From NCBI RefSeq assembly GCF_022398325.1, contig NZ_JAKEVD010000008.1:1-64000 (forward strand): a DNA stretch of 64,000 nucleotides, read 5' to 3'. Position numbers and translations under genes: made by a program. The notes beneath the pieces were generated by a model. That model was not told the origin of the DNA. It saw only the letters and a program-made list of their open reading frames with translations, and ran no database searches. This DNA is from Shewanella sp. Isolate13 (lineage in GTDB: Bacteria > Pseudomonadota > Gammaproteobacteria > Enterobacterales > Shewanellaceae). Below are positions 17,688 to 27,621 of this stretch, piece by piece (position 1 is the first letter of the stretch; every line of letters begins with the position of its first letter).

Positions 17688-19229
17688 TTATTGCTCCACT
17701 TCCACAATATCACCGGGTTGCCAACTCTTATCAAACCAGGATTCAAGCGGACCATAGAGGCGTAACAAGATAAACCAGCCTTTATTAGGTACTGTTTGGA
17801 TCCAGTTACTCTCTTTCCCCTCAGGCGCATTCGGACCGAAGTAAATATCCACGGAACCATCGGCATTTAGGGTCAAATCATCACGCTGATTATTACGACT
17901 TGGGAACTGCTGCCCCGTCTGCAGCTCCGAGCGGGTTTGCGTATCATAAGCAACCACAGACCAGAAGTTCTTTGCTGGAACATCGGCTGGAATATTCAGC
18001 TTGTAGGTCTTGCTACCGTTCAGGTACGCCGTGTCTTTTGATTTATCCAACATGGCATATTGCGAGCCCTTGCCAATCAGTTTTAGCGCCATTGCCGGCG
18101 TATTCACGGTCGCCATATAGAAGAAGTAACTACGGGCATCCAAATTACGTCCACCCTCACCATCATCAATTAGCCAACGATAGTCACCGCCAATAAAAGC
18201 GGTTTTCCAAAGCCGACCTGGATAGACGTAAACACTATCGTCTTGTGGTTGAAACATCAGCGATCTAGCAGTGGCGTTACCGATAGCTACACCGTCAGAA
18301 AGTAGTGCAGTCATGTGTTCGTCTGGTGCAAAAGGCTTACCCTTTTGAATCCCTATGCTCGCCATCAAGCCTCGAAGTTCGGGGTCGATAAATGACACAG
18401 GCTCCTTCTCTAGTACAGGCTGGATCTCTTTAAAGAAGTGAAAATCATTGGCATGCACCGTATTAAACTCTAAGCCACTGCCCGACTGAAACGCCATCTT
18501 TGGCGGCTGACTCTGCTTGGCAAGAGGATAGATTTTTAGGTGTTGCTTAAATGCTTGAACTGCTGAATCAGTCTTACCCTCTTTGAGGAAACCCCGAGCA
18601 ATAAACCAATTGGTGTAACTCGTCGAGCGCGACACAAAGTAGCCTTTTGGCACCTCACCTTTATACTCTGGAGGCAAAATCAAGTACTTGCCCCCTTTTC
18701 CTTTATCTGGGCCAACTATTCCCATATCTGTTACGAACCTAAAGAAAGCGTCATTTACGGTCGTTGGGCCCATTCCTGCTGGAACCTCTACGACCGTCGG
18801 GCCATCACGTTTAAGATCTAAAAACGCTGATGCGTAAACCGTGTCGGTATTACCTGTTAAGAAAAGTGGATTTGAGTCCATCAATTTGTCAAACAGTAGC
18901 ACTTGATTTGATTGAGTGATCCCAAGGTTTTCATGTCCAAGGCGTAACGCTTCTACCGAAGCCATGGGGATCGCATTTAAAAACGTTTCGGTTGCACGAA
19001 TAGTGTTGAGGTTATCGTATATTTTCCGACTCGTTTCAATGGTCGGTGCCCCATCATGAAACTCCAATGTGCCAATACTCGTCTCAACCTTATTCGGAGT
19101 CATAATACTTTCGGGGATCTTGTTGTTATAACCAGGAGTTGGGGTTTCTGCCGCCACTAACTGTGATGACATCCCCAACAGTAGAGCGATGGACGCTACA
19201 GCTGATTTGAACTCAAGTTTGGTATTCAT
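17688..19229 (-). CDS. DUF1254/DUF1214 domain-containing exported protein
   Basis: An exported protein of 513 aa with a signal peptide of about 27 residues (ending VAAE). The N-terminal DUF1254 region (about 60-210) includes NTDTVYASAFLDL, and the C-terminal DUF1214 region (about 390-510) includes FWSVVAYDTQTRSEL and the ending GWFILLRLYGPLESWFD. Proteins with this pair of domains are common in marine bacteria and of unknown function. AAGGAA precedes the ATG. The glycine-zipper remnant follows 82 bp downstream on the same strand. Confidence 0.88.
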   Translation of the reverse strand: MNTKLEFKSAVASIALLLGMSSQLVAAETPTPGYNNKIPESIMTPNKVETSIGTLEFHDGAPTIETSRKIYDNLNTIRATETFLNAIPMASVEALRLGHENLGITQSNQVLLFDKLMDSNPLFLTGNTDTVYASAFLDLKRDGPTVVEVPAGMGPTTVNDAFFRFVTDMGIVGPDKGKGGKYLILPPEYKGEVPKGYFVSRSTSYTNWFIARGFLKEGKTDSAVQAFKQHLKIYPLAKQSQPPKMAFQSGSGLEFNTVHANDFHFFKEIQPVLEKEPVSFIDPELRGLMASIGIQKGKPFAPDEHMTALLSDGVAIGNATARSLMFQPQDDSVYVYPGRLWKTAFIGGDYRWLIDDGEGGRNLDARSYFFYMATVNTPAMALKLIGKGSQYAMLDKSKDTAYLNGSKTYKLNIPADVPAKNFWSVVAYDTQTRSELQTGQQFPSRNNQRDDLTLNADGSVDIYFGPNAPEGKESNWIQTVPNKGWFILLRLYGPLESWFDKSWQPGDIVEVEQ

Positions 19230-19340
19230 TATCTTCCTTATTTCTATTTCACAATTATTCCTTTAGCTTACAGACTAGGATCTGAATAAAAACTGGTCAA
19301 TACAAAACTATTTACACAAGCCAGCGAAAGGACTGTGATG

Positions 19341-21317
19341 TTATGATTTATCTTCAGTCACTTCCCATGCCACCTGAGCGAGCACCACACGGTTACGTCC
19401 CTGTCTCTTAGCGAGATAAAGTGCCTTATCGGCACCATCAAGCACAAGCTGCCATGAATCGACTAAGGTGCGCGCATCTAATGGCAGCCCCACTCCAAAC
19501 GAAACCGTCAATTGCAACTTCGCCCCTTGAACCTCAATAATGGTATCGGCAACCGCCTGGCGAATACGCTCAAAGTAACTCAATAACACTTTTGCCGATT
19601 GGGGACAGGAAGCCGCTGGCCAGCTAAGTAACAAGATAAACTCTTCTCCCCCCCAGCGAATAAGCAGGTCATCTTCCCGGATCTTGCTCTGGATCAGTTG
19701 GCCAACCCTAACTAACACCTCATCCCCGATATCATGACCATAGCTGTCATTGACCCTCTTAAAGTGATCGATATCGATAATGGCCAGACACATCCTAGTA
19801 TCTTTAGATGTTGGTAGTTGCCCTTGTTGCGCCAAATAATCTAAGAAGTAGCGACGGTTATATAGGCCCGTTAAGGTGTCTAGGTTAGACTGCTTATATA
19901 GCTCTCGATTAGAACTTTGTAGATTCTTATTATCATTTTCAAGTCCGTAACGCTTCCAGATCAACAGTGAAATGGAAATCACAGACACGAGAATAATAAA
20001 GAAAAGTAGCTTTTCGCGAAGTTTTTGCTCCGCAAGTCGGGCATCTTGCGCATCATTCTCAGCTTTTAACACCGCAAGCTCCTGCTGGCGATATTTCTCT
20101 TGGTAACTTTTACTCAACTCAAGACTCATCTTGGCTCGCCTATCAAACAGTAAAGCTTTATCTTCTTCATTAGCCTTACGCTGATAATCCAATGCGCTTT
20201 TATAATCTCCCTGTGCCTCATAGACTAAGGCATAAGTATTATAGGTATCAGCTAAACCCGCCCTTGTACCTATTTGGCTATATAAGGTCTCGCTCTTTAC
20301 TAACGCCACAAGGGCATCATCAACCTGCCCCAAATTAAATAAAGCCTTAGCCAATATTCTGCTACAGTCACTTTCAAATAACAGATACCGATTTACAGAG
20401 GCGAGTGCGACACACTCTCTACCTATATCAACGGCCAACTGATATTGCGCTATTGAAAGGTAATAATGTGCCCAAGAGGTCTTGGTATTCACCTTCACGC
20501 GCAAATTACCGCTTAACTCAGCATTTTTCTGGGCGGCGATTAAATAGGGCTCACTCTCACGCACCCTACCTAACTGCTCTAATATAAAAGCGGCATTGTT
20601 ATTAAATGCACTGAACTGCTCATAGCTACCGCCATACTCGTCAATATGTGCTAACGCCTCATTATTAGAGTCCCAAGCTTTATCCCACTCCTGAAGATCC
20701 ACATAGATAACCGCAACATTAGACAAAACCTTACTAATATACGGATCATCCGGTTGTGATCTAAAGATATCGAGGGCGTTTAGATAATACTCAAGTGCGA
20801 CATAGTACTGATCTTGAAAATAATAAAGCGCACCTTTGGTATTAAAAGCGCGCCCTGTCAGGTGATCGAAATTAGCAGCCTTCGATAAACGAATGGCGTC
20901 ATCAACCAAAGCCAATCCATCTTTAAAACGACTCTGTTTAACAGCAAAAGTCGCCTGCCACATTTTCGCTTCGGCGATCAGCCAAACTCTATTTAGCCTT
21001 TGTCCCGCTGTCAGCATCTTTGATATCGCCAGCTCAGCGGCCTCTGGATTGCCATTTGACATCTCTATGTCATGTAAAATGCGATAATAGGCAAATGCAT
21101 GATAGGCTGACTGCTGCGCCTGTTCTTGGGGGATCTCTTGCGCCAATTGATGACGTTTATGGTTCGTATCGAGGGTCTTATCATTAAGCAAAGCCAAAAT
21201 CCGCTGACCATTGCTTAATTTTTCTATGGTATGTAGTGGTGAAAACTCGGCAGAATTCACTGCAACAGAACTGCATGCCAGAACCAAAAAAATAAAAAAC
21301 GTAATAAACTTTTCCAT
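19341..21317 (-). CDS. TPR-containing membrane diguanylate cyclase (GGDEF)
   Basis: A protein of 658 aa that should make cyclic di-GMP. A signal peptide (MEKFITFFIFLVLACSSVAV) leads a periplasmic region of about seven TPR-like repeats (about 30-385). A coiled coil follows, then one membrane helix (LLFFIILVSVISISLLIW, about 450) and a cytoplasmic GGDEF domain. The active-site motif is RWGGEEF, so catalysis is likely. I see no upstream RxxD inhibitory site and no EAL domain. The ATG at 21317 is chosen because the signal peptide begins there; an ATG at 21353 is also possible. Confidence 0.9.
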   Translation of the reverse strand: MEKFITFFIFLVLACSSVAVNSAEFSPLHTIEKLSNGQRILALLNDKTLDTNHKRHQLAQEIPQEQAQQSAYHAFAYYRILHDIEMSNGNPEAAELAISKMLTAGQRLNRVWLIAEAKMWQATFAVKQSRFKDGLALVDDAIRLSKAANFDHLTGRAFNTKGALYYFQDQYYVALEYYLNALDIFRSQPDDPYISKVLSNVAVIYVDLQEWDKAWDSNNEALAHIDEYGGSYEQFSAFNNNAAFILEQLGRVRESEPYLIAAQKNAELSGNLRVKVNTKTSWAHYYLSIAQYQLAVDIGRECVALASVNRYLLFESDCSRILAKALFNLGQVDDALVALVKSETLYSQIGTRAGLADTYNTYALVYEAQGDYKSALDYQRKANEEDKALLFDRRAKMSLELSKSYQEKYRQQELAVLKAENDAQDARLAEQKLREKLLFFIILVSVISISLLIWKRYGLENDNKNLQSSNRELYKQSNLDTLTGLYNRRYFLDYLAQQGQLPTSKDTRMCLAIIDIDHFKRVNDSYGHDIGDEVLVRVGQLIQSKIREDDLLIRWGGEEFILLLSWPAASCPQSAKVLLSYFERIRQAVADTIIEVQGAKLQLTVSFGVGLPLDARTLVDSWQLVLDGADKALYLAKRQGRNRVVLAQVAWEVTEDKS

Positions 21318-21755
21318 AAGAGTATCACTGGTTTTGTATAAGAATGGCAACATAACCTAAGGTTTACAAACCTATATTAGGGAAGTAAAACATAACGTTA
21401 GTGGCTTTCAATCTTCATAATTAAATCAATAAAGACACAGTATCTTAAATATTGCTAAGGTCAATCAAATTATAACAACTCATCCATTACGACCAACAAT
21501 ACCTATTCAAGCCACTAACACTTGAATCAGCACAGTCCCACGTGATGACATCGTTAGTGTCACTCAATAAGTTAAGACGAGTGTACTGAGCCCTCAATTA
21601 AACCAAGTATGAAGCAGCTAATCGCTCGCGCAATATTAAGTAACATTTTTACAAATAGATTATCGGCTCGCCCCCTTGCCATAGGGGGTAATCTTCCTCC
21701 ATCATGCGTGTTAATGCCGCTAAAAAGTCTAAAACAACAATAATAGGACCTATTC
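21318..21755. other. Intergenic region between GGDEF and M28 peptidase genes
   Basis: About 440 bp between divergent genes. The only structure I see is a CCCCCT-TGCCAT-AGGGGG hairpin at 21671-21688 in the expected leader of the peptidase. No credible small ORF or RNA was found. Confidence 0.4.
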
Positions 21756-23444
21756 ATGCGTTCAATTTTACCTCTTTGCGCACTTGCCTTGCTGAGTGCT
21801 TGCAGCCAACACCCAAGTAATATTAGCAAGCCAAGCGACGTCACCTTCGATGAGGCTCGCTTTCGCCAAGACATAAAAACCCTCGCTTCAGATGAATTTG
21901 AAGGCCGCGCGCCCACAACCAAAGGCGAGCAGCTGACACTCGATTACCTGAGTAATGCATTCGCAAAAATGGGGTTAGAGAAACCTAACGGAAAAGATTA
22001 CCTCCAGGCTGTACCAATGGTGAGTTACACCGCATCGGAGCAGCAGGAAATTCAATTAGGAGAGCAACAGCTTAAATACCGCCAAGATGTGGTATTAGGT
22101 AGCCGTCATGATATTGCTAGCATAGATATCAACGAGGCACCGCTGGTATTTGTCGGATACGGTATTAATGCCCCTGAGTATCAATGGAATGATTATCAAG
22201 ATATAGATATGCACGGCAAAATAGCGGTGATCCTCGTCAATGACCCAGGTTTTGCTCGGCCCGACGCTGGCAAGTTTAATGGTAAAGCCATGACCTATTA
22301 TGGCCGCTGGAACTATAAGTTCGAGGAGGCCAGTCGCCAAGGCGCCTTAGGCGCAATTATCATTCACGATACTAAGCCTGCTTCCTACCCTTGGTCCGTC
22401 GTGGAAAACAGCTGGACTGGCGCTCAACAAGATTTGGTACGTACCCCTACCGAACAAGCACAGCGAGTAAAAGTCGAAGGTTGGATCACCTATGATGTAG
22501 CCACCGAGCTATTTGATCGTTCGGGCTTGTCATTAGCAACCATTTCAGATCGGGCTGCCGCCAGCGCCATCAATCTAGCGTTAAACCAAACCGCCTCGAT
22601 TGCCTTTGAAAATCGAGCCGAGTATGCCAACAGCTACAATGTCGTTGCTACCTTGCCCGGTAGTAGCCGCCCAGATGAACATATTCTGTTTACCGCTCAT
22701 TGGGATCATATTGGTGTAGACGCCAACAAAGATGGCGATCAGATCTACAATGGCGCCCTCGATAATGCCTCTGGCACCGCCGGCATATTGGAAATTGCGC
22801 GCCAGTTTGCCGATCAAGCTAAAAATGGTCACCCTCTCGCACGCTCAGTCACCTTTATCGCCACTACAGGCGAAGAACAAGGCCTATTAGGTTCTCGTTA
22901 TTACGCTGCCAATCCTATCTATTCACTCGACAAAAGTGTGGCGGTATTCAACTTAGACAGCACCAATATTTACGGCCGAACCACTGACTACACCATAGTG
23001 GGTAAAGGTAAGTCTGAACTGGAAAACTATCTAGTGAATGCGCTCAAGAGCCAAAACCGCACCGCCAAACGCGAGAAACATCCTGAATCAGGCGGTTTTT
23101 TCCGCTCCGATCATTTCAGCTTCGCCAAAGAAGGTGTACCTGCGGTATTTGCTGGCGGCGGCAGTGAACCAGTTGACGAGGCCACCGCACAATACAAGGC
23201 GCAGATGAAACTGAAAATGAAAGGCTGCTATCACAATGTCTGCGATGAGTATCGTGAAGATTGGGATCTTTCTGGGGCGCTGGAAGATCTAGCCATCTTC
23301 TACCAAGCCGCCTTCGAATTAGGTAACAACCACGACTGGCCCGGTTACTACAAAGGTACAGAATTTAATGCACTGCGCCCAGCACAAGAAAAACAGCCAA
23401 GCCAAGAAAGTGCCCACAAGAGCAAGGAGCTAGCTAATTTCTAA
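21756..23444 (+). CDS. M28 family metallopeptidase (lipoprotein) with PA domain
   Basis: An envelope zinc aminopeptidase of 562 aa. A lipoprotein signal ends at LLSAC (Cys16). A protease-associated domain covers about 110-240. The M28 domain shows the metal ligands: HWDHIGV (His), GALDNASGTAG (Asp), TTGEEQGLLGS (catalytic and metal Glu pair), FNLDSTN (Asp), and a late His in RSDHFSFAKEGVPA. Such enzymes release N-terminal residues from peptides. The last 30 residues are Gln/Lys-rich and look disordered. A strong terminator follows. Confidence 0.92.
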   Translation: MRSILPLCALALLSACSQHPSNISKPSDVTFDEARFRQDIKTLASDEFEGRAPTTKGEQLTLDYLSNAFAKMGLEKPNGKDYLQAVPMVSYTASEQQEIQLGEQQLKYRQDVVLGSRHDIASIDINEAPLVFVGYGINAPEYQWNDYQDIDMHGKIAVILVNDPGFARPDAGKFNGKAMTYYGRWNYKFEEASRQGALGAIIIHDTKPASYPWSVVENSWTGAQQDLVRTPTEQAQRVKVEGWITYDVATELFDRSGLSLATISDRAAASAINLALNQTASIAFENRAEYANSYNVVATLPGSSRPDEHILFTAHWDHIGVDANKDGDQIYNGALDNASGTAGILEIARQFADQAKNGHPLARSVTFIATTGEEQGLLGSRYYAANPIYSLDKSVAVFNLDSTNIYGRTTDYTIVGKGKSELENYLVNALKSQNRTAKREKHPESGGFFRSDHFSFAKEGVPAVFAGGGSEPVDEATAQYKAQMKLKMKGCYHNVCDEYREDWDLSGALEDLAIFYQAAFELGNNHDWPGYYKGTEFNALRPAQEKQPSQESAHKSKELANF

Positions 23445-23471
23445 CTGAGCAGTGAAATACCGCTTTCCAAC

Positions 23472-23507
23472 ACGCCGACTTACAATTAACGAGTCGGCGT
23501 TTTTTTG
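23472..23507 (+). terminator. Terminator of the M28 peptidase gene
   Basis: ACGCCGACT-TACAATTAACG-AGTCGGCGT is a perfect 9-bp stem followed by six or seven T. Confidence 0.93.
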
Positions 23508-23856
23508 TTCCTCCTTAATACAACCAACTACAGACTTCTCAAACTGTGACTATTTCGTTCAAAATTCAAACTAAAAACTGATATTTATCGACTTATTTCG
23601 CCAAAGCGGTTTTAAACGCTTGTCATTGAGAATTATCCAATCCCCAACCAACCTAAACGCCGCAAAAATAAATAATCCACACAAAAACACGCAAAAAACC
23701 AAGCAATCATCATTTAATGCGTTTCAAAATTCGAAATTTCACCAGCAAAAACGCAAAAATACAGACAATTCATCAAAGACGGATTTGTGTTATTGAGTTT
23801 TCGATGGCAGAGTAATAGTCAATTGAGTTTAAGACAGAATTTTTTTGGAGTGACCT
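23508..23856 (+). other. asnB upstream region
   Basis: This 349-bp AT-rich stretch should hold the asnB promoter and leader. A TTTGGAG ribosome site lies before the start codon. I could not define a promoter pair or a known riboswitch. Confidence 0.4.
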
Positions 23857-25521
23857 ATGTGTTCAATTTTTGCAATTTTAGATATTCAATCTGACGCGAC
23901 GCCGCTGCGCCAAGTCGCTCTAGAGATGTCCAAACTTCTGCGTCACCGTGGCCCTGATTGGTCTGGAATTTACAGCAGTGACAGAGCCATTTTGGCCCAT
24001 GAACGTTTAGCCATCGTTGATATTGAACACGGTGCACAACCTCTACTTAGCCAAGATGAATCTATCGTATTAGCCGTAAACGGTGAGATCTACAACCATA
24101 AAGAGTTAAAGGCCGAGCTTGGTGACAAGTACAGCTACCAAACAAACTCTGATTGCGAAGTGATCTTGGCTCTATATCAAGAGTACGGCACAGAGTTCTT
24201 AGATAAGCTCAACGGCATTTTTGCCTTCGTACTTTACGACAAGGCCCGTGATACCTACCTTGTCGGTCGAGACCATATGGGAATCATCCCACTCTACACC
24301 GGCCGAGATGCTGAAGGTAACTTCTACGTAGCATCAGAGATGAAATCGCTCATGCCTGTGTGTAAGACCGTAGAAACCTTTACCCCAGGCCACTATCTGT
24401 CGAGTGAAAAAGGCGAGCTTACCCATTACTATCAACGTGACTGGCGTGAATTTGTCGCGGTTCAAGATAACCCTGCCAGCGCAGAAGATGTACGTGACGC
24501 ATTAGAAGCAGCAGTTAAGCGCCAATTGATGTCTGACGTGCCTTATGGTGTCTTGCTATCCGGTGGCCTCGACTCATCAGTCATCTCAGCCATCACCCAA
24601 ACATTTGCTAAGCGCCGCATCGAAGACGACGGTGAGAGCGATGCTTGGTGGCCCCAGCTTCACTCGTTTGCCGTTGGCCTTGAAGGTGCGCCAGATCTAG
24701 TCGCAGCACAAAAGGTGGCCGATGCGATTGGTACTATTCACCACGAGATCACCTTCACCTTCCAAGATGGTATTGATGCGATTAAAGACGTGATTTATCA
24801 CCTAGAAACTTACGATGTCACCACCATCCGCGCTGCCACCCCTATGTATTTGATGGCGCGTAAGATCAAGGCTATGGGCATTAAGATGGTGTTGTCAGGT
24901 GAAGGCGCCGATGAGCTATTTGGTGGTTACCTGTACTTCCATAAGGCACCAAACGCTCAAGCTTTCCATGAAGAGCTCGTGCGTAAGTTAGACAAGCTAC
25001 ACCTATTCGATTGCCTACGTGCTAACAAAGCGATGGCGGCTTGGGGACTTGAGGCTCGCGTACCTTTTCTAGACAAAGAGTTTATGGATGTGGCGATGCG
25101 CACCAACCCTGACGCAAAAATGTCTAAGAACGGCAAGATCGAGAAGCACATTTTACGCGAAGCCTTTGAGCATAAATTGCCTAAAGAAGTAGCTTGGCGC
25201 CAAAAAGAGCAGTTCAGCGATGGCGTTGGTTACTCTTGGATCGATGGTCTTAAAGATCACGCCGCGCAAAAGGTGGACGATCTACAATTAATCAACGCTA
25301 AGTTTAGATTCCCATACAACACGCCGGAAACGAAGGAAGCCTATTTCTACCGTACTTTCTTCGAGGAGTTGTTCCCGCTGCCAACAGCCGCAGAAACGGT
25401 ACCAGGCGGTAAATCAGTAGCCTGCTCAACCCCTGAAGCACTGGCTTGGGATGCGAGTCTGCAAGGGATCATCGATCCATCGGGTCGAGCCGTGCAATCG
25501 GTACACGACAGTGCTTATTAA
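23857..25521 (+). CDS. asnB: Asparagine synthetase B (glutamine-hydrolysing)
   Basis: A cytoplasmic enzyme of 554 aa that makes asparagine from aspartate, glutamine and ATP. The N-terminal Cys2 (MCSIFAI) is the glutaminase nucleophile after Met removal. The class II amidotransferase domain includes RHRGPDWSG and NGEIYNH. The synthetase domain has the ATP pyrophosphatase loop LLSGGLDSSVIS near 229-240 and SGEGADELFGGY. Length equals E. coli AsnB (554). It is monocistronic with a shared terminator. Confidence 0.97.
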   Translation: MCSIFAILDIQSDATPLRQVALEMSKLLRHRGPDWSGIYSSDRAILAHERLAIVDIEHGAQPLLSQDESIVLAVNGEIYNHKELKAELGDKYSYQTNSDCEVILALYQEYGTEFLDKLNGIFAFVLYDKARDTYLVGRDHMGIIPLYTGRDAEGNFYVASEMKSLMPVCKTVETFTPGHYLSSEKGELTHYYQRDWREFVAVQDNPASAEDVRDALEAAVKRQLMSDVPYGVLLSGGLDSSVISAITQTFAKRRIEDDGESDAWWPQLHSFAVGLEGAPDLVAAQKVADAIGTIHHEITFTFQDGIDAIKDVIYHLETYDVTTIRAATPMYLMARKIKAMGIKMVLSGEGADELFGGYLYFHKAPNAQAFHEELVRKLDKLHLFDCLRANKAMAAWGLEARVPFLDKEFMDVAMRTNPDAKMSKNGKIEKHILREAFEHKLPKEVAWRQKEQFSDGVGYSWIDGLKDHAAQKVDDLQLINAKFRFPYNTPETKEAYFYRTFFEELFPLPTAAETVPGGKSVACSTPEALAWDASLQGIIDPSGRAVQSVHDSAY

Positions 25522-25565
25522 GCCACTGCTCATAAACCAAAGCATTTAGCTGATCCTTGCTCAAT

Positions 25566-25594
25566 TAAAAAGCCACTCGTTTGAGTGGCTTTTT
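25566..25594. terminator. Bidirectional terminator between asnB and the isomerase gene
   Basis: AGCCACTC-GTTT-GAGTGGCT is a perfect 8-bp stem flanked by A4-5 and T5, serving two convergent genes. Confidence 0.9.
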
Positions 25595-25627
25595 GCTGTT
25601 TAAACATAAGCAATACAAGGTGATATG

Positions 25628-25969
25628 TTAATTAAGCGCCTTAAAATAGTGCTGATTAATATCCACGATCTCAATAGTCACACTCGAAACCGATGCAGTG
25701 ATAAGCGCAATCGCATCATACACTCGCTCAAGCAGCAGAGATTTTTGCTCATCGGTTCGCCCAGGCATGATAGCAATATTAAGATGAATAAAGTTTGCCT
25801 CATCAGAATCGCCCACTTTAAAAAATTCACAACTGTGAGCACGGGTCTTGATTGCCTGAGGCTCAAACAGCTGTGACTCAACGAGGCCGCGGTGACATGC
25901 AGTCACTAGGGCTTCAATCGATAACAACTCGGCTAAAGGTGCTGAATATTCAATCGTACAATGGGGCAT
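25628..25969 (-). CDS. 5-carboxymethyl-2-hydroxymuconate isomerase (CHMI) family protein
   Basis: A tautomerase-superfamily protein of 113 aa. It begins MPHCTIEYSAPL, so processing would expose Pro1, the family's catalytic base. The FIHLNIAIMPGRTDEQK segment and a C-terminal ITIEIVDINQHYFKA-like ending match HpaF/CHMI. No homoprotocatechuate genes are nearby, so the physiological substrate is unclear. It lies 39 bp after the VOC-family gene on the same strand and is probably co-transcribed with it. Confidence 0.85.
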   Translation of the reverse strand: MPHCTIEYSAPLAELLSIEALVTACHRGLVESQLFEPQAIKTRAHSCEFFKVGDSDEANFIHLNIAIMPGRTDEQKSLLLERVYDAIALITASVSSVTIEIVDINQHYFKALN

Positions 25970-26008
25970 TTTCTGCTCTCTTTGCTAGTAATAAAGAGTA
26001 ATAGGAGT

Positions 26009-26371
26009 TTATTCAGACCAGACGGCATATTCATTACCATTAGGATCGAGAAAGTGGAATCGCCGTCCTCCCGGAAAAGAAAATATCGCTTTGCAGATCT
26101 CCCCTCCCGCTCGCACCACACTAGCTTGTGACGCCTCGAGTTCTTTAGAGTAAATCACAATCAATGGACTGCCAGAGTCAGTGGTGAATGACTTGTCGCT
26201 AACAAAAAAGCCGCCCGTTATACCGACATCGACAAAGCAAGTGTAGTCTGGGCCGTAATCGACAAACTCCCATCCAAACACTTGATTAAAAAACACCTTG
26301 GTCTTATCGATCTCTTTTACCGGGATCTCAAGATAGTTAATACTATGATGTTGGTTTTGACTGTGTTGCAT
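26009..26371 (-). CDS. VOC family (glyoxalase/bleomycin-resistance fold) protein
   Basis: A small cytoplasmic protein of 120 aa with paired beta-alpha-beta-beta-beta modules. The start region INYLEIPVKEIDKTKVFF and the end FPGGRRFHFLDPNGNEYAVWSE are typical of VOC proteins. The likely metal ligands (His/Glu) are only partly present, so catalysis cannot be assumed. AGGAG precedes the ATG. It is first of a two-gene unit with the CHMI-like gene. Confidence 0.85.
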   Translation of the reverse strand: MQHSQNQHHSINYLEIPVKEIDKTKVFFNQVFGWEFVDYGPDYTCFVDVGITGGFFVSDKSFTTDSGSPLIVIYSKELEASQASVVRAGGEICKAIFSFPGGRRFHFLDPNGNEYAVWSE

Positions 26372-26495
26372 CTGTCACTCCTGTGAACCTGTGTTTATTC
26401 CACTCGCCATTGATTAAAACATATTCAGTTTTAGATAGCAGCTACTAGAATAAGTAGGTTAATCACAACAGTCACTCAAGATGACGCAATAGCCA

Positions 26496-26520
26496 TAAAA
26501 AAGGGAGCCTAAGCTCCCTA
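26496..26520 (-). terminator. Terminator of the DUF445 gene
   Basis: On the minus strand GGGAGC-TTAG-GCTCCC is followed by six T, 27 bp after the DUF445 stop codon. Confidence 0.85.
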
Positions 26521-26546
26521 TTTCACACCTGTTAACCGTTAACGAC

Positions 26547-27254
26547 TTAGCCTTGAATCAGCGCTGCAGCGAAACCGATTAAGCCACCGAATACTCCGCC
26601 CCAGACCACTAACCAACCAAGGTGCTCACGGATCATCTCCTGCACTATCTCTTTAACAAGTTGTGGCGTTAACTCATCGAGTCTTTGGGTGACAATCTCT
26701 TCCACTTTTGCGCGCATATCCGCAATCATGTTCGGCTGTTCAAGCTCGGCTTTTAGTAGCTCATAAAAGTCATCACCTTGAGCTATTTCACTCAACGAAC
26801 TCTTCATTTTTTCAATAAAAGGTTCACGTAGCGGCGTTATGGCATCTGTGCCACCGAACATCGCCAGCATACCACCAAAAGAAGATTGGGCCACCGTGCT
26901 TACGAGTGCATCGAATGCTGGCGAAAGATCAATTTTCTCAATCACTGGTTGCAGATTTAACTGCTTTTCCACACCGCCTTTCTCAGACAAGAAACGGTCG
27001 ATATTTTCCTCGGTAAAGAACTGCTTCATCATAAGGTGAGCAATCGCCGCCTTAAACTCCTCAAAGCGTGAGGGGATGACACCAGAACCATATAAGCCCG
27101 GCACCTTTTCAAACAGCATATGGATAGCGAGCCAGTTGGTCACCGCACCCGATAACGCAAATAACCCCACTGTTAACACGATCGGTAAGGCAAAAAAATA
27201 GCCCACTGCAACAAGAATGGCAGCAAGCAGATTGGTGATAACACTCTTATTCAA
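26547..27254 (-). CDS. DUF445 family membrane protein
   Basis: A protein of about 235 aa with two N-terminal membrane helices (about 4-45), a conserved GAVTNWLAIHMLFEKVPGLYGSGVIP motif, a helical soluble middle and one C-terminal membrane helix (LVVWGGVFGGLIGFAAALI). DUF445 proteins are widespread and of unknown function. The start chosen is TTG at 27254, giving a protein starting with NKSVITNLL after Met and preceded by GGGGA. Another TTG six codons upstream is possible. No ATG fits. Confidence 0.82.
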   Translation of the reverse strand: MNKSVITNLLAAILVAVGYFFALPIVLTVGLFALSGAVTNWLAIHMLFEKVPGLYGSGVIPSRFEEFKAAIAHLMMKQFFTEENIDRFLSEKGGVEKQLNLQPVIEKIDLSPAFDALVSTVAQSSFGGMLAMFGGTDAITPLREPFIEKMKSSLSEIAQGDDFYELLKAELEQPNMIADMRAKVEEIVTQRLDELTPQLVKEIVQEMIREHLGWLVVWGGVFGGLIGFAAALIQG

Positions 27255-27621
27255 GCTAATTCCCCAGAGCAAAATTGAAAACGCGCTATGGTATCAATCA
27301 AGAAAGACCCGAGGCAATAGGCTTACCCCTATCGAATTAGCGATGCGTCACAAACAGCTTGTTTAATGACCAGATTAATTGTAGGTCGCAATAGAGGGTA
27401 ACCCTTTGTATTAAATAAGATTAGATCTATAAAAAATCGCACTATATTTATCGTTAACAAATATTTTCACTAAAAACGCCAAAAGCATATGATACACGGC
27501 TCATTTAAATGATAATAAGTCTAAAATTGAAATAGGTGTATCAGCCTTTAACAGACCCGCCTTGGGGCTCTCCCGTTAAAGCGATAAACACTCTGCCACA
27601 TTTAATTCGACGAAGGTCAGT
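27255..27621. other. Divergent intergenic region, DUF445 / DUF748
   Basis: About 367 bp, AT-rich, containing the promoters of the two divergent genes. A GAAGG ribosome site precedes the DUF748 start. Nothing else recognisable was seen. Confidence 0.4.
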